From contig NZ_JALBGV010000002.1 of the NCBI RefSeq assembly GCF_023006505.1, forward strand, positions 124,001 through 188,000: 64,000 bases of DNA. Reading direction: 5' to 3'. The stretch comes from Neorhizobium sp. SHOUNA12A. GTDB taxonomy: Bacteria; Pseudomonadota; Alphaproteobacteria; Rhizobiales; Rhizobiaceae. The notes under the pieces are model-generated. The model saw only the letters and a list, made by a program, of their open reading frames with translations, ran no database searches and was not told the origin of the DNA. This document shows, piece by piece, positions 17,108 to 26,462 of the stretch (position 1 is the stretch's first letter; each line of letters starts with the position of its first letter). The translations under genes were made by a program, and so were the position numbers.

Positions 17108-19215
17108 TGACCGGGCTTGTCCACAGTCTGAAGGACAACCCGCGTCTGGACCGCTGGCTTCGCTTCCTCAGCGACCGCACGGTACGGATCGGCACTGGCA
17201 AGGTCGAGCTTGGCCAGGGGGTTCTGACGGCGCTCGCCCAAATCGCTGCGGAAGAGCTGGATCTGGGCATCGGCCAGATCAGCATGATGTCCGGCAACAG
17301 CGTGGAGGGGCCGGGGGAAGGCTATACCGCCTCCAGCTGGTCGATCGAGCATTCAGGCGCTGCAATTCGCCTCGTCGCAGCGGAAGTCCGTGCGCTTGCC
17401 CTGAAGCATGCTGCCCTGCGCCTGAACGCCTCGCCGGATGAACTCACCGTCATCGAAGGCGCCTTTTTCAGAAACGGCCTGCCGAGCGGGATCGACTATT
17501 GGACGATCGCAGGCGAGCTCGATCTTTCTGCCGAGGCGACAGGCATGATCGCACCGAAGCCTGCGGATGCCTATCGTCTCGTCGGCACTTCCGTTGCGCG
17601 GCTCGATCTTCCTGTAAAGCTGACCGGATCAGGCTTCATCCACGACATGACGCTGCCCGGCATGCTGCATGCCCGCACCCTGCGCCAGCCTGGCCGCGGT
17701 GCTACGCTTACCCTGCTCGACGAGGCGGCCGTGCGGCGCAAGGCCGTCGCCGATATCAACGTCATCCGCATCGACAACTTCCTGGCGTTCGTGGGGAGCG
17801 ACGAGACCGCCGTTCGCGCGGCGGCCGTCGCTGCGGCGGAATATTCCGTCTGGACCAACGCTCGGACGCTGCATCCCGAACAGGCCACGGCTGAATGGGT
17901 GGCCGCACGGCCTTCTATTGACCGAGTGATCGGCGATCCTCCTGCTGACCCCTTATCCGATTGTATATCGGCAACCTTTTCCCGCCCATTTCTGTCTCAT
18001 GGCTCGCTAGCCCCGTCCTGCGCCGTCGCAGTTTACCGCGATGGCATGCTGACCGTCTGGTCCCACGGCCAGGGCATGCATCCGTTGCGGGAAAACATTG
18101 CAAAAACGGTCGGCCTGCCCCTCGAAAAGGTCGCATGCCACCACGTGCAAGGCGCCGGTTGTTATGGCCATAACGGCGCCGATGATGCCGCGTTGGATGC
18201 CGCTCTTGTGGCATTGGCACTACCGGGTAAACCCATCCGGCTGATGTGGCGGCGGGAAGAGGAGTTCGGCTACGAACCGCTCTCCTCAGCAATGACCGTC
18301 ACCGTCCACGCGGCAGTCGACGCCGCCGGGCGACCTGCCGATTGGACGACCGAGATATGGAGCGCCACGCATGGCCAGCGTCCCGGAGTTGGGGGCGCCT
18401 ATCTTCTGGCCGCCGAGGCGATGAAGGAGCCACCGCCCGAACGCAAGCCCTTCGACATTCCGCTCGAGCGGGGAGGAGGTGCGGTGCGTAACGGAATTCC
18501 GCTCTACGACATGGCCGCCAAGCGGATCAGCTACCACCTGATACACGACGTGCCGGTGCGCACCTCGTCGTTGCGCGGGCTCGGGGCGACTTTGAATGTC
18601 TTTGCCATCGAAGCCCTGATCGACGAACTTGCCGCCCGGGCCGGCGAGGATCCGGTGAGATACCGCCTGTCCAGCCTTTCCGACCCGCGGGCCCGCAGAA
18701 CCCTTGAAAAGGCCGCGGCGATGGCCGGCTGGTCGTCACGTGACGCTGGCGGCGCCGGGAAGGGCTTGGGTATCGGCATCGCCCGCTATAAAAACGCGTC
18801 GGCCTATGCCGCGGTCGTTGCAGCCGTCGAGGTCGAGGAGGCGGTGCGCGTCACCGATATCTGGTGCGCCGTGGATGCGGGGCTCGTCATCAATCCCGAT
18901 GGCGTCGTCAACCAGATCGAAGGCAATATCGTTCAGGCCATCAGCTGGGCCCTGATCGAAGAAGTTGGCTTCGGCCCGCAAGGGATCTCGACCGTTGATT
19001 GGCATAGCTATCCCGTCATTCGGTTTTCGGACATACCGGAAATTCGTGTCGAACTTATCGAAGCGGACCAGCATGAGGCGCTTGGAGTGGGAGAATGCGC
19101 CGGTGGGCCGACCGCTGCAGCCATTGGCAATGCCGTCGCCCATGCGTTGGGCATGCGCATCCACGACATGCCGATGACGCGGGAACGGATCATGACCGCC
19201 GCTTTGAGAGCTTAG
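17107..19215 (+). CDS. molybdopterin-binding subunit of a xanthine-oxidase-family hydroxylase (IorB/NicB type)
   Basis: A 702-residue catalytic subunit carrying the molybdenum-pyranopterin cofactor. It starts directly with the first aldehyde-oxidase-type domain (RIGTGKVELGQGVLTALAQ). It contains SSLRGLGATLNVFAIEALIDELA and ends with GVGECAGGP, whose Glu (about 663) is the likely catalytic base. It has neither a Tat leader nor a C-terminal cytochrome c domain, so the enzyme is probably cytoplasmic with an unknown electron acceptor. Nicotinate-, isoquinoline- or other heteroaromatic hydroxylation is plausible; the substrate is not determined. Confidence 0.87.
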   Translation: MTGLVHSLKDNPRLDRWLRFLSDRTVRIGTGKVELGQGVLTALAQIAAEELDLGIGQISMMSGNSVEGPGEGYTASSWSIEHSGAAIRLVAAEVRALALKHAALRLNASPDELTVIEGAFFRNGLPSGIDYWTIAGELDLSAEATGMIAPKPADAYRLVGTSVARLDLPVKLTGSGFIHDMTLPGMLHARTLRQPGRGATLTLLDEAAVRRKAVADINVIRIDNFLAFVGSDETAVRAAAVAAAEYSVWTNARTLHPEQATAEWVAARPSIDRVIGDPPADPLSDCISATFSRPFLSHGSLAPSCAVAVYRDGMLTVWSHGQGMHPLRENIAKTVGLPLEKVACHHVQGAGCYGHNGADDAALDAALVALALPGKPIRLMWRREEEFGYEPLSSAMTVTVHAAVDAAGRPADWTTEIWSATHGQRPGVGGAYLLAAEAMKEPPPERKPFDIPLERGGGAVRNGIPLYDMAAKRISYHLIHDVPVRTSSLRGLGATLNVFAIEALIDELAARAGEDPVRYRLSSLSDPRARRTLEKAAAMAGWSSRDAGGAGKGLGIGIARYKNASAYAAVVAAVEVEEAVRVTDIWCAVDAGLVINPDGVVNQIEGNIVQAISWALIEEVGFGPQGISTVDWHSYPVIRFSDIPEIRVELIEADQHEALGVGECAGGPTAAAIGNAVAHALGMRIHDMPMTRERIMTAALRA

Positions 19216-19258
19216 GCATCCGGCAGACGGCTTGGAGAACAATAGGGAGGAGCGGGAT

Positions 19259-19960
19259 ATGGAGAATATTGAGCTGCTATCGGGCGGGCTCTCGGCTCCG
19301 AAGGGTGAAACGATCCTCTTCTATAGTCCGGGAGCCTGTTCGCTTGCTCCCCATATCGCTCTCGAGGAGACCGGCCGGCCGTTTCGACCGATCGAGACAT
19401 TGCTGGGGAAGCAACAGCACCTCACTCCCGATTATCTGGCGATCAATCCCCGGGGGAAAGTCCCATCCCTTGTGACGCCGGATGGCCAGGTGATCACGGA
19501 AAACACCGCGATACTGGCCTATATCGGCCTCATCAATCCCGAACTCCGCATGTTTCCGACAGATGTTGTCGAGCAGATGCAATGTATTGCCCAGATGGCG
19601 TGGTTTTCGAACACGCCGCATATATTTCAGAAAGCCAAATTCCGGCCCTATCATTTCGCCGATGAGGAAGAGGTTCACGACGCTATCCGGACGAAGGCAG
19701 CGGCAAGATATTGGGAGAGCATGGTAGAAATCGACAGGTTGATTGCCGATCACCATTGGATCATGGGCGAACAATATACGGTCGTGGACCCCTATGCGCT
19801 CGTCTTTTACGGCTGGGGCACGAGCAACGGCTTGCCGATGGAGACGCTTGGGCATTTCACCCGGCACAAAAACCAGATGCTCGAAAGAACAGCCGTGCGA
19901 ACCGTGCTGGAGCGCGAGATGAATCCTCATTTTAGAACCGCTATCTCGACCAATGCCTAA
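19259..19960 (+). CDS. glutathione S-transferase family protein
   Basis: A 233-residue GST with an N-terminal thioredoxin-like domain (ILFYSPGACSLAPHIALEE, beta-class style) including NPRGKVPSLVTPDG and ITENTAILAYI, followed by an all-helical C-terminal domain. AGGGAGGAG precedes the ATG at 19259. It closes the IclR-linked block. It may conjugate or isomerise a pathway intermediate with glutathione. It ends 42 bases from the convergent sulfur operon. Confidence 0.85.
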   Translation: MENIELLSGGLSAPKGETILFYSPGACSLAPHIALEETGRPFRPIETLLGKQQHLTPDYLAINPRGKVPSLVTPDGQVITENTAILAYIGLINPELRMFPTDVVEQMQCIAQMAWFSNTPHIFQKAKFRPYHFADEEEVHDAIRTKAAARYWESMVEIDRLIADHHWIMGEQYTVVDPYALVFYGWGTSNGLPMETLGHFTRHKNQMLERTAVRTVLEREMNPHFRTAISTNA

Positions 19961-20002
19961 CCAAAGGCGGGCGACAGGCGGTTCAGCACATTATAGGGAA
20001 GC

Positions 20003-21355
20003 TCAGCGCAGCCGTGAAATGGCGGCGCTTCTGCCGATGTCCGCGTCTGCTTGGGGAAAGGGCAGTCCGTACCGCTCGCGGACAGTTTTTTCCTCGTACC
20101 GGGTACGGTAGACGCCGCGCTCCTGCAGGATCGGTACCACCTTATCGACAAATTCCTCGATATCGTCCGGCGCGCGGGGTGGCTGCAGCGTATAGCCGTC
20201 GACGGTTCCATCCGCCCAAAGATCGATGATCCCGTCGGCCACCTCCTCGGGCGTGCCGAGCAGGAGGCGGTGATGCCCTTCCGAACGCCGCACGACCTCT
20301 CTGGCGGTCAGCTTCTCGTGGGTGAGCAGATCGACAAGCCCAAGTCCCATGCCTACCGCCTGCAGGCGATTTGGATCGGGAATGAAACGCTCCGCATCCA
20401 GAACCGCGTCCGGATCGAAACCGTCAGGATCAATGCCGTTCTCCTTGACGAAGCGGGCGATCAGGCCGTCTTCCGAGCCGGCGCCGCTGAAGAGTTCGTG
20501 TTTGCGCAGTGCTTCCTCGCGGGTCCCGCCGAGAATGACGACGAGGCCGGGCACGATGCGAATGCCCAAGGGGTCGCGGCCGAACGCAATTGCCCGGTCC
20601 CTGACTTTTTTGCCGAAGGCCCGGCCGGCAGGACGAGAAAGGATGTTGCAATAGATGATCTCGCCGTGACGGGCGGCGAGGTCGATGCCGCCTTCAGACG
20701 CGCCTGCCTGTGCGATGACCGGGTGGTCTTGCGGCCCGCGCGGAACATTGAGCGGGCCCTTGACGGTAAAATAGGTGCCCTGGTGATCGATCGCATGGGC
20801 GCTGGTCGCATCCCAGAAACGGTCTTCCGGCACGTCGCCTTCGCGAGAGGGGTCCCAGCTCGCCCAGAGCTTTTTGGCGACGTCGAGGAATTCCGATGCC
20901 TTCGCGTAACGTTGGTTGCGCGGCGGTAGCGGCTCCGAACCAAAATTGGCGGCGACGTTCGGATTGAAGGAAGAGACGATATTGATGATCAGTCTGCCGC
21001 CCGAGATGATGTCCGTCGACTGGGTGCGGCGTGCGAGGTTATAGGGCGAATTGTAGGTCGAGGACATGGTCGCCACGAAACCGATATCCGGTACTTGGGC
21101 GGCAAGCGCGGTACAGAGAATAAGCGGATCGATCGTGTGGAAGGGGCGGCCATTCGGATCGGTCATCAGCGCCGGATGGTCGGAGAAGAACACCGCGTCG
21201 AACAGGCCCTTGTGGGCAAGCTCGGTCAGGCGCCGGTAATAGTCGGGATCGGTGATCTCGTGCCGGTTGCCCGTCCGGTATTTCCAGGCATTGCCGAGAT
21301 AACCGGTCGTGTTAATGCCGACATTGAGGTTGAGCTTGCGCTGTGTGCTTGTCAT
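20003..21355 (-). CDS. DszA/NtaA-type FMN-dependent monooxygenase (LLM class)
   Basis: A 450-residue luciferase-like monooxygenase of the NtaA/SnaA/DszA subgroup, matching the roughly 450-residue length of DszA. Landmarks are LNVGINTTGYLGNAWKY, FDAVFFSDHPAL, ATMSSTYNSPYNLARR, SGGRLIINIVSSF and HPVIAQAGASEGGIDLAARH. Such enzymes use FMNH2 and O2 to cleave C-S or C-N bonds, for example sulfone to sulfinate in DszA. It is the last gene of the seven-gene minus operon that also encodes DszB- and DszC-like proteins. No dedicated flavin reductase is seen. The sulfone role is inferred from context. Confidence 0.82.
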   Translation of the reverse strand: MTSTQRKLNLNVGINTTGYLGNAWKYRTGNRHEITDPDYYRRLTELAHKGLFDAVFFSDHPALMTDPNGRPFHTIDPLILCTALAAQVPDIGFVATMSSTYNSPYNLARRTQSTDIISGGRLIINIVSSFNPNVAANFGSEPLPPRNQRYAKASEFLDVAKKLWASWDPSREGDVPEDRFWDATSAHAIDHQGTYFTVKGPLNVPRGPQDHPVIAQAGASEGGIDLAARHGEIIYCNILSRPAGRAFGKKVRDRAIAFGRDPLGIRIVPGLVVILGGTREEALRKHELFSGAGSEDGLIARFVKENGIDPDGFDPDAVLDAERFIPDPNRLQAVGMGLGLVDLLTHEKLTAREVVRRSEGHHRLLLGTPEEVADGIIDLWADGTVDGYTLQPPRAPDDIEEFVDKVVPILQERGVYRTRYEEKTVRERYGLPFPQADADIGRSAAISRLR

Positions 21356-21383
21356 CTGTGTGGAATCCTAAATACGTGAGCCG

Positions 21384-22034
21384 TCAGTAGGCGGCAGTGA
21401 AGCGCCGGCGGACGAACTGGCCCCTGTCGAGTTCGTCGAGGATGGCGATGGCGAAGTCGGCCTCCGAGATGCGGCTTTCGCCGGCTTCATCGCGCAGCAG
21501 ACGGTCTTCGCCGAGCCGGAACTTGCCGGTGCGCTCGCCAACCTTGATCGAAAGCGGCGGCGAGACATAGGTCCAGTCGAGATCGCGGTCACCGCGCTTG
21601 AGGCTCCTCAGGATCTCGCGGTTGCGCAGCGTATGGGCCTTGTGTTCGGCCGGGTAGAAATCGCTGTCGACCACATCGACACCCGGACTCGCCTCAAGGC
21701 TGCCAACGCCGCCGACGATAATAAGGCGGCGGACGCCTGCTTGTTTGATCCCCGCAAACAGCGCGTCATGCGCCTTGCGGATGAGTTCGGCGGCGTCATC
21801 GGCGCAGTGGCGGCGCAGGCCGGGACTGTAGGCACTGATCACCGCATCATGGCCGGCGGCAATCTTTGCGACGTCGTCGGCATTGGCGATATCCGCCTTG
21901 AGGACAGTCAAGCGCTCAGCGGGTTCGAGATCTGTCGAGCGGGTGACGGCGGTGACGCGGTGGCCGCGGGATAGTGCTTCCTTTCGAATATTGCTGCCGA
22001 TGTTTCCTGAAGCGCCGAAAACGACGATGGACAT
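21384..22034 (-). CDS. NAD(P)-binding oxidoreductase (NmrA/SDR-atypical type)
   Basis: A 216-residue single-domain Rossmann protein. It starts MSIVVFGASGNIGSNIRKEA (GxxGxxG) and continues with an atypical-SDR pattern including WTYVSPPLSIKVGERTGKF. It resembles YwnB/NmrA-like NAD(P)H-binding proteins, and no classical YxxxK site is seen. It could be a quinone or flavin reductase feeding the neighbouring monooxygenases, but that is speculative. The gaps of 18 and 28 bases to its neighbours place it inside the operon. Confidence 0.78.
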   Translation of the reverse strand: MSIVVFGASGNIGSNIRKEALSRGHRVTAVTRSTDLEPAERLTVLKADIANADDVAKIAAGHDAVISAYSPGLRRHCADDAAELIRKAHDALFAGIKQAGVRRLIIVGGVGSLEASPGVDVVDSDFYPAEHKAHTLRNREILRSLKRGDRDLDWTYVSPPLSIKVGERTGKFRLGEDRLLRDEAGESRISEADFAIAILDELDRGQFVRRRFTAAY

Positions 22035-22052
22035 GAGATTATTTCCTTGAAG

Positions 22053-23306
22053 CTATTGGGGAGCGGCCACGGCCGAAATCGGCCGGCCGGCACCGACATT
22101 GCGTAACATTGCCGAAAGAGAGGAGCGCACGGCCTCGTAGCCGTGCTCGCGCATGGCATTTTCATAATCGTTGACGGCAGCCGCCTGGGGTTTGCCGTGG
22201 CGGCGGGCGGCGGCGATCTGCGGCACGAGAAGGCCGGTATCGTAGAGCGCGGTATTGCCGCCCAGGGCGCGAAAATAGGTCATGGCGTGGATGGCGTCGC
22301 CAAGCAGGGTGACCGGTCCCGTCTGCCAAATGGCGCCGGGCGTCGAACTCTTCACCTTGAGGAAGGCGACGGTAGAGGGATCGGTATGCCGGATAAGCTT
22401 CAGGATGCGTTCGTCCCAATGTGGGATACGGGCGAGAAGCACCTCGAGCAATGCAGCGCCGTCCAGCTTTTCCAAGGCTTCGTCCGGTCCGAGCTCGCCG
22501 GTGTCGTAGGCCGTGTTCCACCAGGCATAGCTGGCGGTGTTGTTGAAGTGGAACCCGGGGATACCCCGATGGCTTGGGTCCTCGGTGCCAATCAGGCCAT
22601 GGCGCGCGTAAGCAGCCGGATTGACCCGGTGGCTGGTGATCATCAGCGTGCGGCCGTCGCGCGGGCGGATATGGGTGTTGAAGTCGGTGAGCAACGGAGA
22701 GATGCCATGGCGTTCGGCATCCCTGAGCGTGATCTTTCCTGCGAGACGACGTACGCCGGTATCGATGCTGGTGAGATCAGGCAGGAGCTGGCGTCGCACC
22801 GCCGATCCCGCCCCGTCGGCACCGACCAGCAGATTGGCGCGCACTGCCGAGCCGTCGGCAAAATGAGCGATCACCGTGCCATCCGGCTGAAGAGCGTATC
22901 GTTCAAAACGTTTGCCGGTTTGAACGATATCGTCGAGGCCGGAAAGCAGGATCTGTCGCAGCGTGATGCGGCTTACGGATTTTTCGATATGCGTATCTTC
23001 CGGCTCCCCGCTGCCACGCCCCGTGTCGTCCAGCCGATTAAACTGCTCGTCGAGTACAAGATTTTCCGTTGGCGCAAGGCCGAGCGTATCGAGAAAGGCG
23101 TCGTACAGATGCGGCGGCAGGTTGGCCTGAAGCGCGTCGATGCCGCGTTGGCGGATACGCATGCGAAAGCCCTGCACATAGTCGGCGCGGACCGGATCGC
23201 GCTCGAAGACGGCGGTATCGATGCCGTTTTTCTTGAGGCCCTGAGCCAGGGCGAGGCCTCCAGGGCCGCCGCCGATGATGGCGATGTCGACGAAGGGAAT
23301 ACTCAT
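22053..23306 (-). CDS. FAD-dependent aromatic-type monooxygenase
   Basis: A 417-residue class A flavoprotein hydroxylase. It has the FAD motif IAIIGGGPGGLALAQGL at the N-terminus, the DG motif in LLVGADGAGSAVRRQLL, and the second FAD motif VTLLGDAIHAMTYFRALGGN. It uses NAD(P)H and O2. It lies five bases downstream of the NmrA-like gene in the organosulfur operon. An organosulfur or aromatic substrate is implied but not demonstrated. Confidence 0.85.
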   Translation of the reverse strand: MSIPFVDIAIIGGGPGGLALAQGLKKNGIDTAVFERDPVRADYVQGFRMRIRQRGIDALQANLPPHLYDAFLDTLGLAPTENLVLDEQFNRLDDTGRGSGEPEDTHIEKSVSRITLRQILLSGLDDIVQTGKRFERYALQPDGTVIAHFADGSAVRANLLVGADGAGSAVRRQLLPDLTSIDTGVRRLAGKITLRDAERHGISPLLTDFNTHIRPRDGRTLMITSHRVNPAAYARHGLIGTEDPSHRGIPGFHFNNTASYAWWNTAYDTGELGPDEALEKLDGAALLEVLLARIPHWDERILKLIRHTDPSTVAFLKVKSSTPGAIWQTGPVTLLGDAIHAMTYFRALGGNTALYDTGLLVPQIAAARRHGKPQAAAVNDYENAMREHGYEAVRSSLSAMLRNVGAGRPISAVAAPQ

Positions 23307-23311
23307 GGGTT

Positions 23312-24178
23312 CTATCCAACCAGGGCCGCTTCGGCGGCGAGATAATCTGACACGAAGGCCTCGACGCTTCGCGGTGGTCGCCCCAGGATCGAGGCGACGA
23401 GATCCGTCGTAACGGCCGCGCGGCCGGCGGCGATGAGGGTGGCGAATTGTGCAACGGCCCGATGTTCAAAATCAGTATCGGAAGGGCCGATGCCGGGCCG
23501 CTTCTCGATCGCCGTGACCCGTCGCCCAAGCGCTGTCGCGATGAGGCCGGCGATCTGCCGCGGCGTCTTCACATCAGGGCCGCTCAGGTTGAGCGCGCCG
23601 ACGTCGGCGATCCTGTCGGCGAGAAGAAGATGGACGGCGACATCGGCTATGTCGCGGGCATCGATATATCCGACGCCGGCATCAAGGTTCGCGGCGGTGA
23701 GGGGATTGCCGGCCAGGACGTGTTTGATGGTGTTGGCAAGCGACACCTGCATCCAGGCGTTCGGACGAACGGATATCGAGTCGATCGGCAGGCGGCGGAG
23801 GTGTTGTTCGACGGCCGCGTGGGCGTCACCGGAAATCGAGACGCCGGGCGGATCGATTGTCCAATCCGAACCGGAAATCTTGACGATGCGCTGCACGCCC
23901 GCCGCCTCAGCGGCGTTGGCGACGGCGATCTGGTCCGCCGCCAGCCGCTCACTGATCGGTGACAGGAGGAGAAGCCGCCCGACGCCCCGGAGGGCGGCAT
24001 CGAGCGAGTAGCGGTCGGCAAATTCGCCGGCGGCGATCTGGACGATGGCGCCGAACAGATTGCGTGCCGTTTCCGGTCGGCGGGTGAGGATCCTGACTGG
24101 CCGGTTCTGCGCGACGAGCCGTTCGACGATAAGCCGGCCCAGCCTGCCGGTCGCGCCTGTGACGAGGACCCGGCTCAT
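23312..24178 (-). CDS. NmrA/QOR2-like NAD(P)H-binding protein
   Basis: A 288-residue atypical SDR starting MSRVLVTGATGRLGRLIVERL, with ADQIAVANAAEAAGVQRIVKISG and a C-terminal substrate lobe, like NmrA and the quinone oxidoreductase QOR2. The start at 24178 is chosen because its ATG overlaps the stop of the upstream DszB-like gene (ATGA) and the family begins there; the longer frame is antisense-like extension. It may supply reduced quinone or flavin within the operon. Confidence 0.8.
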   Translation of the reverse strand: MSRVLVTGATGRLGRLIVERLVAQNRPVRILTRRPETARNLFGAIVQIAAGEFADRYSLDAALRGVGRLLLLSPISERLAADQIAVANAAEAAGVQRIVKISGSDWTIDPPGVSISGDAHAAVEQHLRRLPIDSISVRPNAWMQVSLANTIKHVLAGNPLTAANLDAGVGYIDARDIADVAVHLLLADRIADVGALNLSGPDVKTPRQIAGLIATALGRRVTAIEKRPGIGPSDTDFEHRAVAQFATLIAAGRAAVTTDLVASILGRPPRSVEAFVSDYLAAEAALVG

Positions 24179-25209
24179 GCGGCGGCCCGCCGGTTTGCAG
24201 CTTCCAATGGCCTGCTGTCGATCCAGGTCGAAACATTGAAGTCGGCGGGAATGAAGCCCCATTCGAGCAGGAAATTCTTGAAGTGGTCGAAAGCGGTGAT
24301 CTGGTCTGCATCCAGCGAGAGCGTCAAGTGCTTGTGCACGTTGGGGCCATTTGCCGCCCAGACCGCATCTTCGCCAACGCCGATCTCATTGGCGATCAAG
24401 CGTACCGCATCTCCCGGATTGGCCTCAGCCCACGCCGCCACGCCGCGGATGGTTTCGACAAGCTCGGTAACGAGGTCGAAATGCTCGTCGAGGAAGCGCG
24501 CATCGACCGTCAGGGGCCGCGGCGTGCCATTGTTAATGCGAATCTTCGCGTCGGGATGGAAGCCGAATTCCGAGACGACGACGGCGCCGATCTGGTTGGC
24601 AAGCACGATGCCTTCCGCACCCTTGACGAAAAAGGCGTCGATGTCGCCGCGGGCAAGGGCCAGAAGTTCGTCGCCATAAGGGTAACGGCGCTTCAGGCCG
24701 AGAAAGGCGGTGTTGCCCCGCTCGATCAGGTTGGCCTCGGTGCTGTCGAGATAGACGAGTTTGACGTCATCGTGCGTCAGGCCATCGAGCGAAAGCGCCG
24801 AAACAATCCCTTTCAGAGCCGTGGCTCGCTGGAAATCGACGATTTTCTCGTCCGGATTACGCGGCACGCCGAGGCGACGGCCCTTCAAGTCGGCGCCGGT
24901 CTTTATGCCGGAGGAGGGGAGCGCGATGATCGCCTGGAATTCGTCGGTGCTGGTGATGCCGATGACGCGGGTCTCGCGTCCGCCGGAACGCGCCCAGATC
25001 GGCGGAATGTTGCCTCCCTGCCGGAAAGAGTAGTCGAGCGCATGTGTGAAATGGCTCTGACGAGCGACGGGATACTTGCTGTCGCGGATCGAGCGGACAA
25101 CGACCCCGGAGGATTCGAACTGCCGGTCGATCCAGCCGAGCTGGTGGGCGATGGAGAGGGGCGTCGGCGCCGGGCAGCGCGTGTACCAGACGGAGGAGAG
25201 AAAAGACAT
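24175..25209 (-). CDS. DszB-like sulfinate desulfinase homologue, copy 1
   Basis: A 344-residue protein with the periplasmic-binding-protein fold that would usually be called a sulfonate ABC binding protein. However, it has no signal peptide (it starts MSFLSSVWYTRCPAPTP) and carries the active-site positions of DszB: Cys12 in CPxP, His53 in SHFTH, Arg63 and Gly65-Gly66 in FRQGGNIPP. The His-to-Arg spacing is 10, as in DszB (Cys27, His60, Arg70 by my recollection of that enzyme). The C-terminal HFKNFLLEWGFI also matches. It would hydrolyse a sulfinate to sulfite. It sits in an operon with DszA- and DszC-like genes. Activity is inferred. Confidence 0.72.
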   Translation of the reverse strand: MSFLSSVWYTRCPAPTPLSIAHQLGWIDRQFESSGVVVRSIRDSKYPVARQSHFTHALDYSFRQGGNIPPIWARSGGRETRVIGITSTDEFQAIIALPSSGIKTGADLKGRRLGVPRNPDEKIVDFQRATALKGIVSALSLDGLTHDDVKLVYLDSTEANLIERGNTAFLGLKRRYPYGDELLALARGDIDAFFVKGAEGIVLANQIGAVVVSEFGFHPDAKIRINNGTPRPLTVDARFLDEHFDLVTELVETIRGVAAWAEANPGDAVRLIANEIGVGEDAVWAANGPNVHKHLTLSLDADQITAFDHFKNFLLEWGFIPADFNVSTWIDSRPLEAANRRAAA

Positions 25210-25217
25210 GATGGCTC

Positions 25218-26450
25218 CTAACCGCGGCCGACGACGGCGAGGCGGGGTTGTGGGTGAGGGCGCACCGGCACCGGTTCGAGCACGACCGCGGGTGCAGCGG
25301 CGTGCCGGCCGAGCGCGGCCTTGGCGAGCATGGTGCGGATAAGGTTGTTCTGGGGCGCATGTGCCTTGCCGGACAACGCATCCCGGTGATGCCGCTCCAG
25401 TGGGTTGTCGCGGCTGATGCCGGGATTGCCGCCGAGTTCCAGTGCCAGCGTGGTGACGGCGATGGCGTTTTCCATGACGGTATGTTTGACCGCCGCCGCA
25501 TCCGCACCGAACGGCCGTCCTGCATCGAAATCCTCGGCGATCGAGCGGAGCAGGCGGCGGTTCACCGTCAGCCAGACCTCGATCTGGCCGAGGCCGTCCT
25601 GAATTCGGGGTACTGTCGAGAGGGGAGCGCCAAGGCTTGCCGGCGCCCTTGATGTGGTGAATTCGATCAGCCAGTCGCGGGCGCCTCGGGCGGCCCCGTC
25701 ATAGATCGCCGGGACGAGGCTGAAATACCAGGCGCCCAGGCGTTCGTCACGTTTGATGCCCTCACTGGCCGGCGCGATGTCGAGCACGTCCTCCAGCGGG
25801 ATCGCCACATCGTCGAGGATCAGGTCGTCGCTGTTGGTGGCGCGCATGCCGGTGGCGTTCCAGGTCTTTTCCACCCGGATGCCATCGGCGCTGGTAGGCA
25901 CCAGGAATGAGCCGAGGCGCGGCTCCGGCTCGTCGGTAATGGCGAGCACGGAGACCCAGCGCAGAAGCGGAATCCCGGTCGCATAGGTCTTGTGGCCGGT
26001 GATCCGCCATTCGTTGCCGACCTTGCGGGCCACGGTTTCCGGCGGCGTGCCGTGCGAAGGCGAACCGACACGGGGCTCCACCTGCGCGGCATTGATCAAT
26101 GCGACGCCTTCACGATTGGCTTTGGTTACCCGCTCGACCAGATGTTTCGGCCATTTGCCCGACGCGCGGATCGAATAGTGCTGGTTGTAGTGCATGGAGA
26201 GCACCAGCGCGGTGGAAGGCTCGCCGTGGGCGATGGCGGAAACGACCGCAAGCGCTTCGGTCAGGCCGCCGCCGCGGCCGCCATGTTCGACCGCCGTCAC
26301 GAGGCCAAGAAGGCCGGTTTCGTAGAGAGCATCGAAATTGGCGAAAGGAAATTCGCCTGTCTCGTCATAATGACGGGCAGTCAACGCGAAGCGTTTTCCC
26401 AGTTCCTCAGCTTTGGCAATCAGCGACGCGAAATCGATCGAAGCGGTCAT
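25218..26450 (-). CDS. DszC/SfnB-like flavin monooxygenase (acyl-CoA dehydrogenase fold), copy 1
   Basis: A 410-residue acyl-CoA-dehydrogenase-fold protein. It has the N-terminal helical domain, a middle beta domain (WRITGHKTYATGIPLLRWVS, RVEKTWNATGMRATNSDD) and a C-terminal four-helix domain. It lacks the usual acyl-CoA dehydrogenase catalytic Glu context. That pattern fits DszC/SfnB-type FMNH2-dependent oxygenases, which oxidise sulfides to sulfoxides and sulfones. GGAGA is better spaced for the second ATG (26450). It lies between the two DszB-like genes, nine and twelve bases from them. Confidence 0.75.
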   Translation of the reverse strand: MTASIDFASLIAKAEELGKRFALTARHYDETGEFPFANFDALYETGLLGLVTAVEHGGRGGGLTEALAVVSAIAHGEPSTALVLSMHYNQHYSIRASGKWPKHLVERVTKANREGVALINAAQVEPRVGSPSHGTPPETVARKVGNEWRITGHKTYATGIPLLRWVSVLAITDEPEPRLGSFLVPTSADGIRVEKTWNATGMRATNSDDLILDDVAIPLEDVLDIAPASEGIKRDERLGAWYFSLVPAIYDGAARGARDWLIEFTTSRAPASLGAPLSTVPRIQDGLGQIEVWLTVNRRLLRSIAEDFDAGRPFGADAAAVKHTVMENAIAVTTLALELGGNPGISRDNPLERHHRDALSGKAHAPQNNLIRTMLAKAALGRHAAAPAVVLEPVPVRPHPQPRLAVVGRG

Positions 26451-26462
26451 CATGTTCTCCGA

